From Macquaria australasica (taxonomy: Eukaryota; Chordata; Actinopteri; Centrarchiformes; Percichthyidae): a DNA stretch of 64,000 nucleotides. Where the stretch lies: assembly GCA_005408345.1 (NCBI GenBank), contig SEMN01000008.1, forward strand, positions 1,736,001 through 1,800,000, read 5' to 3'. Below the pieces are notes generated by a model that worked only from the letters and a program-made list of their open reading frames with translations, was not told the origin of the DNA and ran no database searches. This document shows, in pieces, positions 41,401 to 47,352 of the stretch. Both the position numbers and the translations under genes were made by a program. Each line of letters begins with the position of its first letter. The stretch's first letter is position 1.

Positions 41401-44400
41401 GACTTTGGTTCAGCATTCTGTGCAACATTTCCTTGTTAACTATAACTATGACCTTCGAGAGGCTCAGTGCTGATTAACTAAAAAAAAAAAAAAAAAGCAA
41501 AAAACTATTGCTTACATCTTGATCTCACTTCTGTCACACGTTACACGATCTTTCTTTTCTTTTCCTGTCGTCTTTCTTTGTCTTTTTTTTTTTACTTCTC
41601 GGCAGACATCCATGCTGCAGATTCTCTCAGTCTTTCCTCGCAGAGAGATGATCACCGTGTTCGGGTGGTGATTTGTGTTGCAGATTTACATGTCTTCAAA
41701 GATGTAAGTATGTTGTTTGTCATCCTTCCTTCTTCAAAACCATAAACATGGTTTTAAATGTTTGTGTGACCTATTTGTCGCACTTTGTATCAACAGGAGG
41801 TCAAACAGCAGGATTTCTTTGTCGGCACTGTCAGGGTGAATGGCAGGATGGACTGGCCCATGCTGGATTCAGCTGTAAGCCAGGCTTTCAAGGTAAGTCA
41901 CTTTCTTCTGACAACTTCATTCAATGTGACCTGAACATGAACTGAATGTACAGTTTGCATCACGCATGTTCGCATTCGTGATCCAGCTGTCACATTAAAT
42001 TAAGCATGTTGTCACTTCAAAGAGTTCAGCTACTGCACTCTGGTGGAAACTGAGATACAGAAATAGCAGATGGAATCACGTTGGACAATAAAGCCAATAA
42101 AACCAAAGGGCTCAAGAGCAGGTCGTAATCCCCATTTACAGATCATGTTTACTTTCACCTTTGACAGGTATTGAAAGTTAGCTCTGAAACATCACAAGCG
42201 GCACTGTCTGTCTACACACACTAAAGCACACACTAAATCCTATTTACACAGATTTACTCAGTTTTTTCCCCCTATTCTTTTTATTCCAGGTCTACATAGC
42301 CAAGGTGGACCCCACTTCCAGTCTGGGCCTGTCTACAGACTCCATCTACAGTTACAGTATGGGCCACATTAAGAGAGTGCTGGGAGGAGAAGCTCCAGAG
42401 ACACAGCCCTCTCGCTGCATGTCCCGAGGCCCCACTGGCATCACAGTGGCTCTGAAAGGTCTGCGGGGAAATGTTTAATGTAACTGTTACATATAAATCA
42501 TGTTAGGTTTAAGATTGAAGATTCACTTCTATAGACTTGGAAGTAAATAAATTCAGATGGCATTTAGATGACATGAATGATTAGATTGTCAGACACTGTT
42601 TCCGCGTTTCCATCCCAGGAACTTTCCCCAGGGACTAGGAATTTTTGGAGGAACTCGGTGTGTTTCCACCGTAGGGACCAGGGTCTAAATTTAGTTCCAG
42701 GGACATTATTTTACCCCCCAAAAAAGTCTCTGCTTGGGGGGTAGTACTTTCCAACCTTTGGGAGTGGGGTTTGCAGCGCTGAGCATTTCTGATTGGTTAA
42801 GTACTCGCAGCATTTTACTTTTACTTACTTTTTAAAAATCGGTGGCCGCAAACCAGTTTGTTTTTGTTCATTGTGCTTCGGCAGAATGGAGTTACAGAAG
42901 AAAGCATATGACAGATGGACCGACGGTGAAGTCCAGGCTTTATTTTCTTGCCTCTAGTCGATTCGAATTTGGGCTAATGAGATAAACTTCCTTATGGAAG
43001 TACTCAAATGTTGTCTATCTGCTTTAGAGCCTGTTGGAGTCAGTCCGGCTTCCATTTTCAATGCCATCTCGTCAGTTCAGAAATACACATCTTTTGACTG
43101 AAAGCTGCTTCCACACTGCTTGATGGATACATAATCAGGTTTCTTTTGTCTGTGAGCCGTCCTCTTCATCATCGACCAAAACACTCAAGTGACCCCACGG
43201 CATCTGATGAACTCGTCAGTTCAACAACATTATACATTGCTTTTCTACTACAGCAGATTTATGTGACTTACATACATTATATTTCTGTAACAGCAGTGTT
43301 TTGGTTTGCGAGTAGCACATATGTGGAGCCCATCAGTGATTCTAAACCGGAGCTGTGATCAGTGAGGTGTGTCGAGGGTTCTGGTTTGGTAGTCGACCCC
43401 TCGCCACCTTTGCATGCAGGAATGCAAGGAGCGACGTGCTAGGAGAGTTGGGAAAGCAGCGGCAGCCCAGACAGGGCTCTGGGTAACATGATCTCAATGC
43501 AGCCAGGCCCAGCCTCAGACACATGGGCCCCATAGATGCTAAGGCAGAACATTAGACTCCTGCAGGCTGGTGGGGGGTGCACAGACTCCCTACACTTGAT
43601 GTAAAGTTATTTTCAGAGCGAAATGCTTCAACTGCATGTTGCTTATCAAAGACATGCGAGGTGATATAAATCCAATTTCACAATATCTTCTTACCCAGGC
43701 TCTTCCTCTTGTAATGTATGTTCGTTTTGGTAACAGAACAGCTTGAATATCAAGTGTCAAACCACGGTTTATCACCTATTCTAATTTGTGCTTTGTAATT
43801 ACCAGATAGTCATCAACCTCATTGTTTATTACAGCACAGTCCATTCTCACTTTTCCTCACTATGTTCAGGTTTGAAGGAGAAGTGTGTGGACAACCTGGT
43901 ATTCGAAACCCTCATTCCCAAACCCATGATGCAACACTACATCAGTCTGCTACTCAAACACCGCCGTCTCATCCTGTCTGGGCCGAGCGGGACGGGTAAG
44001 AGCTACCTGGCTTCCCGACTGGCCGAGTACCTTGTGGACCGCAGCGCCCGCGAAGTCACCGAGGGCATCATGGTCACTTTCAACATGCACCGGCAGTCAT
44101 GCAAGGTGACAGAAACGGACGACCTGTGTGAATCTGTACAACAGTGGATTATTTGGCGTGTCATGTTGTCCGCTTCCTTTAGTCATCTCTCGTCACCGTC
44201 TCTCTCTCTCTCTTTCTCCTTTCTCTCCGCAGGATCTGCAGCTTTATCTCTCCAACCTGGCCAATCAAATCGACCGGGAAACCAGCACGTCGGAAATACC
44301 GCTGGTAGTTATTCTGGATGATATTCACGACCCTGCTTCCATCAGTGAACTTGTCAATGGTGCTCTTACCTGCAAATATCACAAATGGTAACTCCACACA

Positions 44401-46136
44401 CACAGACTGAAACAAACTGCAAGAGTATTTCTGTGATAATTTAATGGGACCTAAACTGTAATATTGTTCCTGCCCCTCAGTCCGTACATTATTGGAACAA
44501 GCAATCAGCCGGTGAAGATGATGGCGAACCACGGCCTCCATCTCAGCTTCAGGTTGGTTAAAGGAACGGTTGTGGGAGTATTTTCTTCTCCTGCACTTTT
44601 GTCTTATGTGGTATGGCTGAATTTGTCTAGTATACAAGTCAATTCAATAAAAGCAGGTCAATAGTAAAGTGTAAGTTAATGTGTTTATATGTTATCTGAT
44701 ACAGTATGATTTACTACAGTTTGATTTTGCTCAGTGCCATGAATACCAATAATGAATTTTCTTTGTTATGGTTGAGACTCACTGACTAAAAAAAAAACCT
44801 GTAATACCTGTAAAATATCATATCTGACATTTCTGCATAGTAAATGACAGTCATGACTTACTTTTGTTGCTTTTAGTCTGAAGTTGGACAACAACACACA
44901 GTCAAAATATAGGGAGTACCTTTTGTAAATCTCAATCCAATTTTCAGTCCATCACTGTGGGTCTAACTTAAGCTGTAAACTCAAGGATCTAATGTTGATG
45001 TGTATAAGAGGGATAATGGCATAGCTGAACCCATATGTGGCTAACAAACTAGCCTGCTGATGTACACACTGTATTTTGATCTGACTTTTCTCATGTGCTT
45101 TTCGTCATGTTAGGATGGTGACCTTCTCCAACAATGTGGAGCCAGCCAATGGCTTCCTGGTGCGCTACTTGCACAGGAAGCTGATGGAGTCAGAGGATGA
45201 GAGAAGCTTGACCAATGAGGACCTGATCAGGGTCTTAGACTGGGTGCCCAAACTGTGGTATCATCTGCACACCTTCCTGGAGAAGCACAGCACGTCGGAC
45301 TTCCTCATTGGTATGAAACGCACTCTTATCAGGACAGGGCATGACTTTAGGGCTGAAGAAAGCTGCTTTTTTATTTTGAGGGGAATATTGAGAACTTTAT
45401 TTGTGTGAATGATGTCAAATGTATTTAAGTGTGTGTCCTTAATGTTCTTTCTCCTCCCGTGTCTCCTCAGGCCCCTGCTTTTTCCTATCCTGCCCAGTCA
45501 CGGTGGATGAGTTTCGGTCGTGGTTCATTGACCTTTGGAACCACTCTATTATTCCTTACCTACAAGAGGGGGCCAAGGACGGCATCAAGGTGAGAAACCA
45601 CAGACAACAAATCTAGAAAATGGTCTCCAGCAAGTATTAGATTCTTCCTCACGAAGTGCTGGTGGCTTCCCTTTCACAGGAAGAGCTGCGCTCTAAATTT
45701 ACTGTTGCTGGTATGTTGTGACACTTCAGGTCCACGGACAGAAGGCGGTATGGGAGGACCCAGTTGAGTGGGTGAGGGGCACCCTCCCTTGGCCGTCCGC
45801 CCAGCAAGACCAGGCGAAGCTGTTCCACCTGCCTCCCCCCAGCATCGGCTCCAGCAGCCCTGGTCAGCCCCTCGAGGAGAGGCCTCACAAGGAGACTCCA
45901 CCCAGCTCCATGGAATCTGATCCACTGGTAAGAGAACACTTCATGGCCATTTCTTGTGATTTTTGTCTGAATAATCAGCTTTGTTTAATACCTAAATCTG
46001 AAATGGATCTTTCAGGATTGCTGATTTCTCGACTCTCTCTTCTTTGTTATAGATGGCAATGCTTTTGAAACTCCAAGAGGCTGCCAATTACATTGAATCC
46101 CCAGACAAAGAAGACCCTAGCCTGCCTAAACTTTGA
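1693..46136 (+). CDS. nav1: neuron navigator 1, 30 coding exons (whole-gene span)
   Basis: NAV1 is a microtubule plus-end-associated protein of the UNC-53 family, acting in growth cones and neurite guidance. Joining 30 exons with GT..AG junctions gives 5634 nt, or 1877 residues plus stop, the length I recall for human NAV1. The joined protein follows human NAV1 from the start (MLGNSVK versus MLGSSVK) to near the C-terminus (LLKLQEAANYIESPD). Seen: SxIP motifs at residues 159-162 and 635-638 (EB-protein docking), Ser-rich basic linker, coiled coils at about 1083-1210 and 1285-1355, a K6 run near 1216, Walker A GPSGTGKS at 1562-1569 and Walker B VVILDD at 1628-1633. No CH domain is present, which separates it from NAV2 and NAV3. 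Start 1693 is chosen by N-terminal homology. Whether it is the fish a or b duplicate cannot be told from this window. Confidence 0.95.
2423..8734 (+). other. nav1 intron 1
   Basis: 6.3 kb of AT-rich intron without a supportable gene. Around 6530-6580 is a sequence of the form CTTGGTTAAGGTTAGGGAAA, which I know as a fragment of a common teleost repeat. A weak X-box (two mismatches) lies at 8461-8474. Confidence 0.6.
8735..8837 (+). CDS. nav1: nav1 coding exon 2 (residues 244-277)
   Basis: The acceptor follows cccacag and the donor is gtaagc. The exon enters in phase 1 and leaves in phase 2. It encodes DPESQRKRTVQNVLDLRQNL, then EDTMSSLRGSQ, nearly identical to human NAV1. It is the only coding sequence in the 9.2 kb between exons 1 and 3. 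Confidence 0.93.
9440..9823. mobile_element. probable non-autonomous DNA transposon (MITE-like)
   Basis: Ends read TTAAAGGCCG and, inverted, TTAAGGCCTT. Subterminal GCGAATATT on the left is matched by its inverted copy on the right (AATATTCGC near 9749). The CpG-bearing interior is unlike the flanking intron. No transposase frame. The family is not identified. Confidence 0.35.
10201..10245 (+). repeat. terminal fragment of a teleost interspersed repeat
   Basis: TGCCACCTAGTGGCC followed by TTTAATGCAGCTTTAAAG, the start and end motifs of the longer copies at 14641 and 16711 with the middle missing. Confidence 0.4.
11585..11944 (+). CDS. nav1: nav1 coding exon 3 (residues 278-397)
   Basis: The exon has acceptor ctctctag and donor gtaaga. 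It encodes GYDSDETNARSISSLSNRSS, SWRHGQSSPRLQAGDAPS and DLKSGYLSDSDLLGKSL, followed by an acidic stretch DDDDD. It leaves in phase 2 (GG), joining to T in exon 4 to give NGWDESSS. Confidence 0.93.
11984..11997. promoter_or_regulatory. RFX X-box-like motif
   Basis: GTTACCATGACAAC, one mismatch to GTTNCCATGGNAAC, 40 bp inside intron 3 of nav1. Confidence 0.5.
14085..14098. promoter_or_regulatory. RFX X-box-like motif
   Basis: GTAACCATGGAAAC, one mismatch to GTTNCCATGGNAAC, in nav1 intron 3. Confidence 0.5.
14641..15236 (+). repeat. teleost interspersed repeat, copy A
   Basis: Begins TTTTTGGCCACTGGAGG, contains TTTTAGCTCTGGT, AACTAGTCGCTAAC and GTCTGCAATTTGGTG, and ends AATGCAGCTTTAA. The same ordered landmarks occur in copy B 1.5 kb downstream. 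No coding capacity. It resembles a non-autonomous element I know from percomorph genomes. Confidence 0.5.
16711..17199 (+). repeat. teleost interspersed repeat, copy B
   Basis: Begins TTTTTGGCCACTTGGGG, then TTTTTAGCTCTGGTTTG, CAGCTAGTCGTAGC, TCTACAGTTTGGTGCTGTG and GCTGAAAACAGCTGC-type core, ending ACAGCAGCTTTAA. Diverged sister of copy A in the same orientation. Confidence 0.5.
17809..17822. promoter_or_regulatory. RFX X-box-like motif
   Basis: GCTGCCATGGCAAC, one mismatch to GTTNCCATGGNAAC, within a relatively GC-rich patch of nav1 intron 3. Confidence 0.5.
18409..18422. promoter_or_regulatory. RFX X-box-like motif
   Basis: ATTTCCATGGTAAC, one mismatch to GTTNCCATGGNAAC, in nav1 intron 3. 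Confidence 0.5.
18877..18910. repeat. (CA)17 microsatellite
   Basis: Uninterrupted CA dinucleotide run of about 34 bp in nav1 intron 3. Confidence 0.95.
20356..20383. repeat. perfect 11-bp inverted repeat with 6-nt loop
   Basis: CAGGAGGCACA, loop gctcat, TGTGCCTCCTG. The arms are exact reverse complements. Likely tip of a decayed inverted-repeat element or a fold-back. No further pairing outside. Confidence 0.6.
23180..23390 (+). repeat. nested teleost repeat (GGTTCCAGCTTCATAAATGTGAGG type)
   Basis: Contains TTCCAGCTTCATAAATGTGA, GGATTTGCTGCTTTTC, TTGGGCTCTGGGAAA and AATCATTAGTTGCAGTCCTA, the ordered landmarks of a common teleost repeat. It lies within the element at 22940-23670. Confidence 0.55.
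23446..23481. repeat. (AT)18 microsatellite
   Basis: Pure AT dinucleotide run of about 36 bp, inside the interspersed element preceding the candidate internal promoter. Confidence 0.95.
23738..23751. promoter_or_regulatory. RFX X-box-like motif in candidate internal promoter
   Basis: GTTACCATGGTTAC, one mismatch to GTTNCCATGGNAAC, about 270 bp upstream of the alternative ATG at 24009. Confidence 0.5.
24009..24091 (+). CDS. nav1: putative alternative first coding exon of a short nav1 isoform
   Basis: This lies inside intron 3 at the end of a CpG-dense block. An ATG at 24009 opens 27 codons (MSGRVLIGKVPP...) without a stop and ends AAG|gtaatg, a good donor, in phase 2. Phase 2 is exactly what exon 4 requires: AG plus T makes Ser, then WDESSS continues in frame. 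The resulting protein would be about 1507 residues, beginning with a short basic leader in place of residues 1-398. Shorter NAV1 isoforms with a different N-terminus are known in mammals, but I cannot recall their leader well enough to compare. The Kozak context is poor (C at -3). Confidence 0.55.
27206..27356 (+). CDS. nav1: nav1 coding exon 4 (residues 398-448)
   Basis: The acceptor is gttgcag and the donor gtgagc, leaving in phase 0. It encodes WDESSSISSGLSDGDGDG, then ENLSSEEFNASSSLNSLPS and SRRNSSVM, closely matching human NAV1. It is the first exon common to the full-length and the putative short transcript. Confidence 0.94.
28650..28950 (+). CDS. nav1: nav1 coding exon 5 (residues 449-548)
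   Basis: The exon enters in phase 0 after ctctgcag and leaves in phase 1 before gtgaga. It encodes LRTDAEKRSLVESGLSWYSE, YDTGSLKTEPPSKWR and TSPITHTSQSALKV, all NAV1 signatures. It is rich in Lys and Ser, as expected for the disordered microtubule-binding half. Confidence 0.94.
29813..29838. repeat. (TATGA)5 microsatellite
   Basis: Five consecutive TATGA units in nav1 intron 5. Confidence 0.85.
30318..31071 (+). CDS. nav1: nav1 coding exon 6 (residues 549-799), largest exon
   Basis: At 754 nt, this exon follows tatgtag and ends AG|gtgtct in phase 2. It encodes AGLQRSRSDAGRD, FGYKKPP, the second SxIP motif KSSGIPVKPV (S635-P638), NSIQYRSLPRPAKSS, PRPVSGTIDPSLL and NQTDREKEKERAKAKAV. All align with human NAV1. 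It is the Ser/Pro/Lys-rich disordered core of the protein. Confidence 0.94.
31685..32101 (+). CDS. nav1: nav1 coding exon 7 (residues 800-938)
   Basis: The acceptor is ccctag and the donor gtaagt, leaving in phase 2. It encodes RPPSLAHLDKVNSNSLDS, LTPSPAPVLHIDS and YPKLSGMHRSMESLPLQMS. The HLDKVNSNSLD and YPKLSG-HRSMESL blocks are shared with human NAV1. Confidence 0.93.
33100..33141 (+). CDS. nav1: nav1 coding exon 8 (42 nt, residues 939-952)
   Basis: A short exon after ctttgcag with donor gtacgt, phase 2 in and out. It encodes LQTDRNTFPKKGLE, matching human QRDRNTLPKKGLR. Being 42 nt and symmetric, it could be skipped without a frameshift. Confidence 0.88.
33238..33398 (+). CDS. nav1: nav1 coding exon 9 (residues 953-1006)
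   Basis: The exon lies only 96 bp after exon 8, acceptor tttcttag, donor gtgagt, leaving in phase 1. It encodes GSSLSESEGSKPGRRHSHNI, then ESDSPPQLPSPTRPLHP, matching the human RRHSHTIGG...SELPSPP block. Confidence 0.9.
33895..34068 (+). CDS. nav1: nav1 coding exon 10 (residues 1007-1064)
   Basis: The acceptor is gtgatag and the exon leaves in phase 1 before gtgagc. It encodes TPRISRSNSIGPPSES, LYGSSPLGSNMSLADRPKSM and CGSFREPGDD, aligned with human TPRITRSNSI and GSTLSLAERPKGMIRSGSFRD. The frame continues to a stop about 60 bp into the intron, but the next exon restores human-like sequence. Confidence 0.91.
34344..34396 (+). CDS. nav1: nav1 coding exon 11 (residues 1065-1082)
   Basis: A 53-nt exon after tgtttcag, ending before gtgagt in phase 0. 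It encodes VHGSVLSLASNASSNYSS, matching human VHGSVLSLASSASSTYSS. Confidence 0.92.
34620..34643 (+). CDS. nav1: nav1 coding exon 12, 24-nt microexon (NEERIQGE)
   Basis: Between ttctttag and gtaagg lie exactly 8 codons, NEERIQGE, phase 0 on both sides. Human NAV1 has AEERMQSE here, just before the coiled coil QIRKLRRELESSQEK. Its size puts it in the microexon class, which is often neuron-regulated. Confidence 0.9.
35168..35245 (+). CDS. nav1: nav1 coding exon 13 (residues 1091-1116, coiled coil)
   Basis: The acceptor is tccacag, the donor gtatgt, phase 0 both sides. It encodes QIRKLRRELESSQEKVADL, then TMQLSAN. The heptad-like Leu spacing marks the first coiled-coil segment, and the sequence is nearly identical to human. 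Confidence 0.94.
35590..35738 (-). mobile_element. degenerate tRNA-derived SINE
   Basis: On the - strand it reads GGCGCCCTGGTGGCCTAGTG then GTTATGGTGCTGACCATG, with an A-box-like TGGCCTAGTGG (35713-35723 complement), a damaged B-box region, a CCTTTTTTTGCATGTAGTTC body and a CCCACTGTCGG end. This matches a tRNA-like element common in percomorphs. No intact tRNA fold. Confidence 0.5.
36435..36705 (-). repeat. second copy of the GGCTGCAACTA...ATTATC teleost repeat, opposite orientation
   Basis: Starts GGCTGCAACCAGTTATTTT, then CATTATCTATTAATCTGTCG and ACTATTTTCAATTAATC, and includes GAGGATTTGCTGCAATAAAC. Same family as 23180-23390 but reversed. Interrupted by an (AT)n run at about 36557-36570. 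Confidence 0.5.
37702..37785 (+). CDS. nav1: nav1 coding exon 14 (residues 1117-1144, coiled coil)
   Basis: The exon follows ctctaaag and ends before gtatct in phase 0. It encodes ANLVAAFEQSLALMTARLQ, continuing the coiled coil (human ANLVAAFEQSLVNMTSRLR). Confidence 0.93.
38233..38344 (+). CDS. nav1: nav1 coding exon 15 (residues 1145-1181, coiled coil)
   Basis: The acceptor is ttttgag, with a U-rich tract just upstream, and the donor is gtacag, leaving in phase 1. It encodes DSELTDLKDTIEILKVKN, then TEAQEIIHGAL, matching human DTELLDLRETIDFLKKKNSEAQAVIQGAL. Confidence 0.92.
38463..38584 (+). CDS. nav1: nav1 coding exon 16 (residues 1182-1222, polylysine)
   Basis: Begins after tatttag and ends AGCTGG|gtgagg in phase 0. 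It encodes NRQNSSESISSLTSTTSHSS, then GSLKEQEAKKKKKKSW. The K6 run and SW end are identical to human NAV1. Confidence 0.94.
38870..39060 (+). repeat. probable teleost repeat (GTCACATGT...GTGCAGTGAAATGCAG type)
   Basis: Contains TTGTCACATGTCTCATAC, GTGCAGTGAAATGCAGGGTT and an AAGAATAACAATAAG tail, similar to a common fish repeat tail. No coding. Confidence 0.3.
39291..39299 (+). CDS. nav1: nav1 coding exon 17, 9-nt microexon (VFE)
   Basis: Nine bases, gtctttgag, lie between a strong acceptor (tttattttag) and a consensus donor (gtgagt). They encode Val-Phe-Glu, phase 0 on both sides, and give KKSW-VFE-LRSSFNKAF. Human NAV1 reads KKSWVYELRSSFNKAF at the same place, so the microexon is needed to reproduce the conserved sequence. 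Without it, exon 16 would join exon 18 in frame with three residues missing. Confidence 0.9.
39777..39955 (+). CDS. nav1: nav1 coding exon 18 (residues 1226-1284)
   Basis: Acceptor ctgtacag and donor gtaaac, leaving in phase 2. It encodes LRSSFNKAFSKKGSKPSGPY, then ADIEEISTPESSAPSSPKVH, matching human LRSSFNKAFSIKKGPKS and SDIEEIATPDSSAPSSPKLQH. Confidence 0.94.
40280..40436 (+). CDS. nav1: nav1 coding exon 19 (residues 1285-1337, second coiled coil)
   Basis: Acceptor tctccag, donor gtatgt, phase 0 out. It encodes VTELRTELWEKERKLTDIRL, then EALSSAHHLEQLQEAMTNMQ, almost identical to human VSELRSELWEKEMKLTDIRLEALNSAHQLDQLRETMHNMQ. Confidence 0.95.
40741..40939 (+). CDS. nav1: nav1 coding exon 20 (residues 1338-1403)
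   Basis: Starts after gtctgcag and leaves in phase 1 before gtacag. It encodes VTVENLKAENDHLK, the coiled-coil end, then a Ser/Pro-rich linker with SSVSQSSGLTALGSLSPRQS that joins to the ATPase half. Confidence 0.93.
41606..41703 (+). CDS. nav1: nav1 coding exon 21 (residues 1404-1436)
   Basis: Acceptor tctcggcag, donor gtaagt, phase 0 out. It encodes DIHAADSLSLSSQ, then HRVRVVICVADLHVFKD. The RVVV-like beta strand corresponds to human VTLRVVVRMPPQHIIKGD, the start of the conserved NAV C-terminal region. Confidence 0.9.
41797..41892 (+). CDS. nav1: nav1 coding exon 22 (residues 1437-1468)
   Basis: A 96-nt symmetric phase-0 exon after caacag and before gtaagt. It encodes EVKQQDFFVGTVRVNGRMDW, then PMLDSAVSQAFK. 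Human has DLKQQEFFLGCSKVSGKVDWKMLDEAVFQVFK. Confidence 0.94.
42290..42458 (+). CDS. nav1: nav1 coding exon 23 (residues 1469-1524)
   Basis: Acceptor ttattccag, phase 1 out. It encodes VYIAKVDPTSSLGLSTDSIY, then SYSMGHIKRVLGGEAPE and GITVALK, matching human YISKMDPASTLGLSTESIHGYSISHVKRVL. The donor is AAAG|gtctgc, weaker than all others in the gene, but the phase and the protein continuity (LKG|LKEKC) require it. Confidence 0.9.
42598..43010 (+). mobile_element. decayed DNA-transposon fragment with Myb/SANT-like remnant (PIF/Harbinger type)
   Basis: Starts with GTTTCCATCCCAGGAACTTT and GGACCAGGGTCTAAATTTAG, a known teleost transposon end. At 42886 an ATG opens MELQKKAYDRWTDGEVQALF, then a stop, followed by IWANEINFLME in the same frame. 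The W-T-x-x-E-V-Q-A-L...I-W-A-x-E pattern resembles the Myb/SANT-like accessory protein of Harbinger elements. Broken by a stop, so non-functional. Confidence 0.45.
43870..44105 (+). CDS. nav1: nav1 coding exon 24 (residues 1525-1603, Walker A)
   Basis: Starts after atgttcag and leaves in phase 0 before gtgaca. It encodes LKEKCVDNLVFETLIPKPMM, then QHYISLLLKHRRLILSGPSG with the P-loop GPSGTGKS (43980-44003), and VTEGIMVTFNMHRQSCK. This is the nucleotide-binding core of the AAA+-like ATPase domain. Confidence 0.96.
44233..44387 (+). CDS. nav1: nav1 coding exon 25 (residues 1604-1654, Walker B)
   Basis: Acceptor ctccgcag, donor gtaact, phase 2 out. It encodes DLQLYLSNLANQIDRETSTS, then the Walker B strand VVILDD (44305-44322) and ISELVNGALTCKYHK, nearly identical to human. 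Confidence 0.95.
44481..44552 (+). CDS. nav1: nav1 coding exon 26 (residues 1655-1678)
   Basis: A 72-nt exon after gcccctcag with donor gttggt, phase 2 in and out. It encodes PYIIGTSNQPVKMMANHGLH, then LSF. IIGTSNQ corresponds to the sensor-1-like T/SNQ motif of AAA+ proteins. Confidence 0.93.
45114..45310 (+). CDS. nav1: nav1 coding exon 27 (residues 1679-1744)
   Basis: Acceptor tgttag, donor gtatga, phase 1 out. It encodes MVTFSNNVEPANGFLVRYLH, then RVLDWVPKLWYHLHTFLEKH and STSDFLI, almost identical to human NAV1. Confidence 0.96.
45471..45589 (+). CDS. nav1: nav1 coding exon 28 (residues 1745-1784)
   Basis: Acceptor tctcctcag, donor gtgaga, phase 0 out. It encodes PCFFLSCPVTVDEFRSWFID, then LWNHSIIPYLQEGAKDGIK, matching the human C-terminal region. 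Confidence 0.96.
45730..45927 (+). CDS. nav1: nav1 coding exon 29 (residues 1785-1850)
   Basis: Acceptor acttcag, donor gtaaga, phase 0 both sides. It encodes VHGQKAVWEDPVEWVRGTLP, then WPSAQQDQAKLFHLPPP and SSMESDPL, aligned with human VHGQKAAWEDPVEWVRDTLPWPSAQQDQSKLYHLPPP. Confidence 0.96.
46053..46136 (+). CDS. nav1: nav1 coding exon 30, terminal (residues 1851-1877 and stop)
   Basis: Starts after tgttatag and encodes MAMLLKLQEAANYIESPDKE, then DPSLPKL and a TGA stop ending at 46136. Human NAV1 ends AMLLKLQEAANYIESPDRE plus a short divergent tail. Confidence 0.96.
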   Translation: MAMLLKLQEAANYIESPDKEDPSLPKL

Positions 46137-47352
46137 ACACAAAGCTCACACTTAACACTTAGCACTTCAAATATAATATTTTTTTTTGTCCATTTTTTTG
46201 TAATGACGCGGTGCATATTCAGGAACAAATGAACCCTCAGAAATGGTTGTAGGGTGATTTAAACTGTCATTCCCACAGCAGGTTAAAAGTGTAACTGGGT
46301 AATTACAAATCATCTTAACACATACAGTATTTTCAAAAGTCTGTTCACAAGTATCGAATGAAAAGCTATATTGTATGACTGTCCTATATATTTGACTGGA
46401 TGACATTCACTTCAGTTCACATCTCTTTACCGCCATGTTAGCCCTCAGTACTCTTAGATCGGTGCTAATAGATCACTATGAAACTCATCACCTCAGCACT
46501 TAGACTTCAGGTGACTTCTGCAACACCAAACGCAGTCCATCCTGTTTTGTGCACTTGTGCATCGTGGGATATGGAGTGCTTGTCAACGGGAGCTGTTTCT
46601 CAATTATGGTGACTCATTTTGGAAAAGAGTATGACAGCATGACAGATGCTACTGTTTATCGCAAAAGTTCTTTCGTACATATCTACTGTATGAGCCTTCA
46701 AAGGCCAAATCTTATGCATATGCAATCCTGAACTTTACAACCCGAGCAGGTGAAACAAGTAAAATGCCTTAAGAACAAAGACGTCAATGTCACCTCAACT
46801 TCAGCAGAGTATACTGGTGCTTTCATCAATATCATCCCAGCTAAGACTGTCAGAAATCAGTTATTTCTTTAACTCTCTACATTATTTATTTCAATTAATC
46901 AACTTTTTTTATAATATGAAATGATAAAATATTCTAGCATAAATTATCAGTATACATTTTCACATATTTCTTACATCTTCCTTATCATTTCTAGGGCTTA
47001 TAAGTTGGAAAAATTAAACTTGCTGTCATACTCTTTTGCTTAAAACAAAAGTTATTTATTAGTGACGTGAATTCATCACTTTCTCGCTGCACAGTACCAT
47101 ATTTTCCAAGCACTTAATTAAGTTTTACAAACTGTTTTATGTGAAACAAGCAGTGTCACCAATGTTGCCATTTATATCAGGTATTAGATACACAGGGATA
47201 ATATAACATAACAAACACCCTCTGATTAAACAGATTGAGCAAATGCTATTTGAATCCAGATTTCGATTGTGAATTCAGATTTTTTTCTATAACATTTATC
47301 AAGGAAAGTATACATTTGTTTCAGATCTTCCCCCCATATTCAGAGTAGTTAC

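Larger units (their letters stand above)
27357..46052 (+). other. nav1 introns 4-29, content other than exons and listed repeats
   Basis: Introns longer than 300 bp here are 27357-28649, 28951-30317, 31072-31684, 32102-33099, 33399-33894, 34644-35167, 35246-37701, 37786-38232, 38585-39290, 39300-39776, 39956-40279, 40437-40740, 40940-41605, 41893-42289, 42459-43869 and 44553-45113. Apart from the repeats listed separately (29813, 35590, 36435, 38870, 42598) I see no further gene or RNA in them. An A-run lies at about 41480-41496. Confidence 0.5.
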
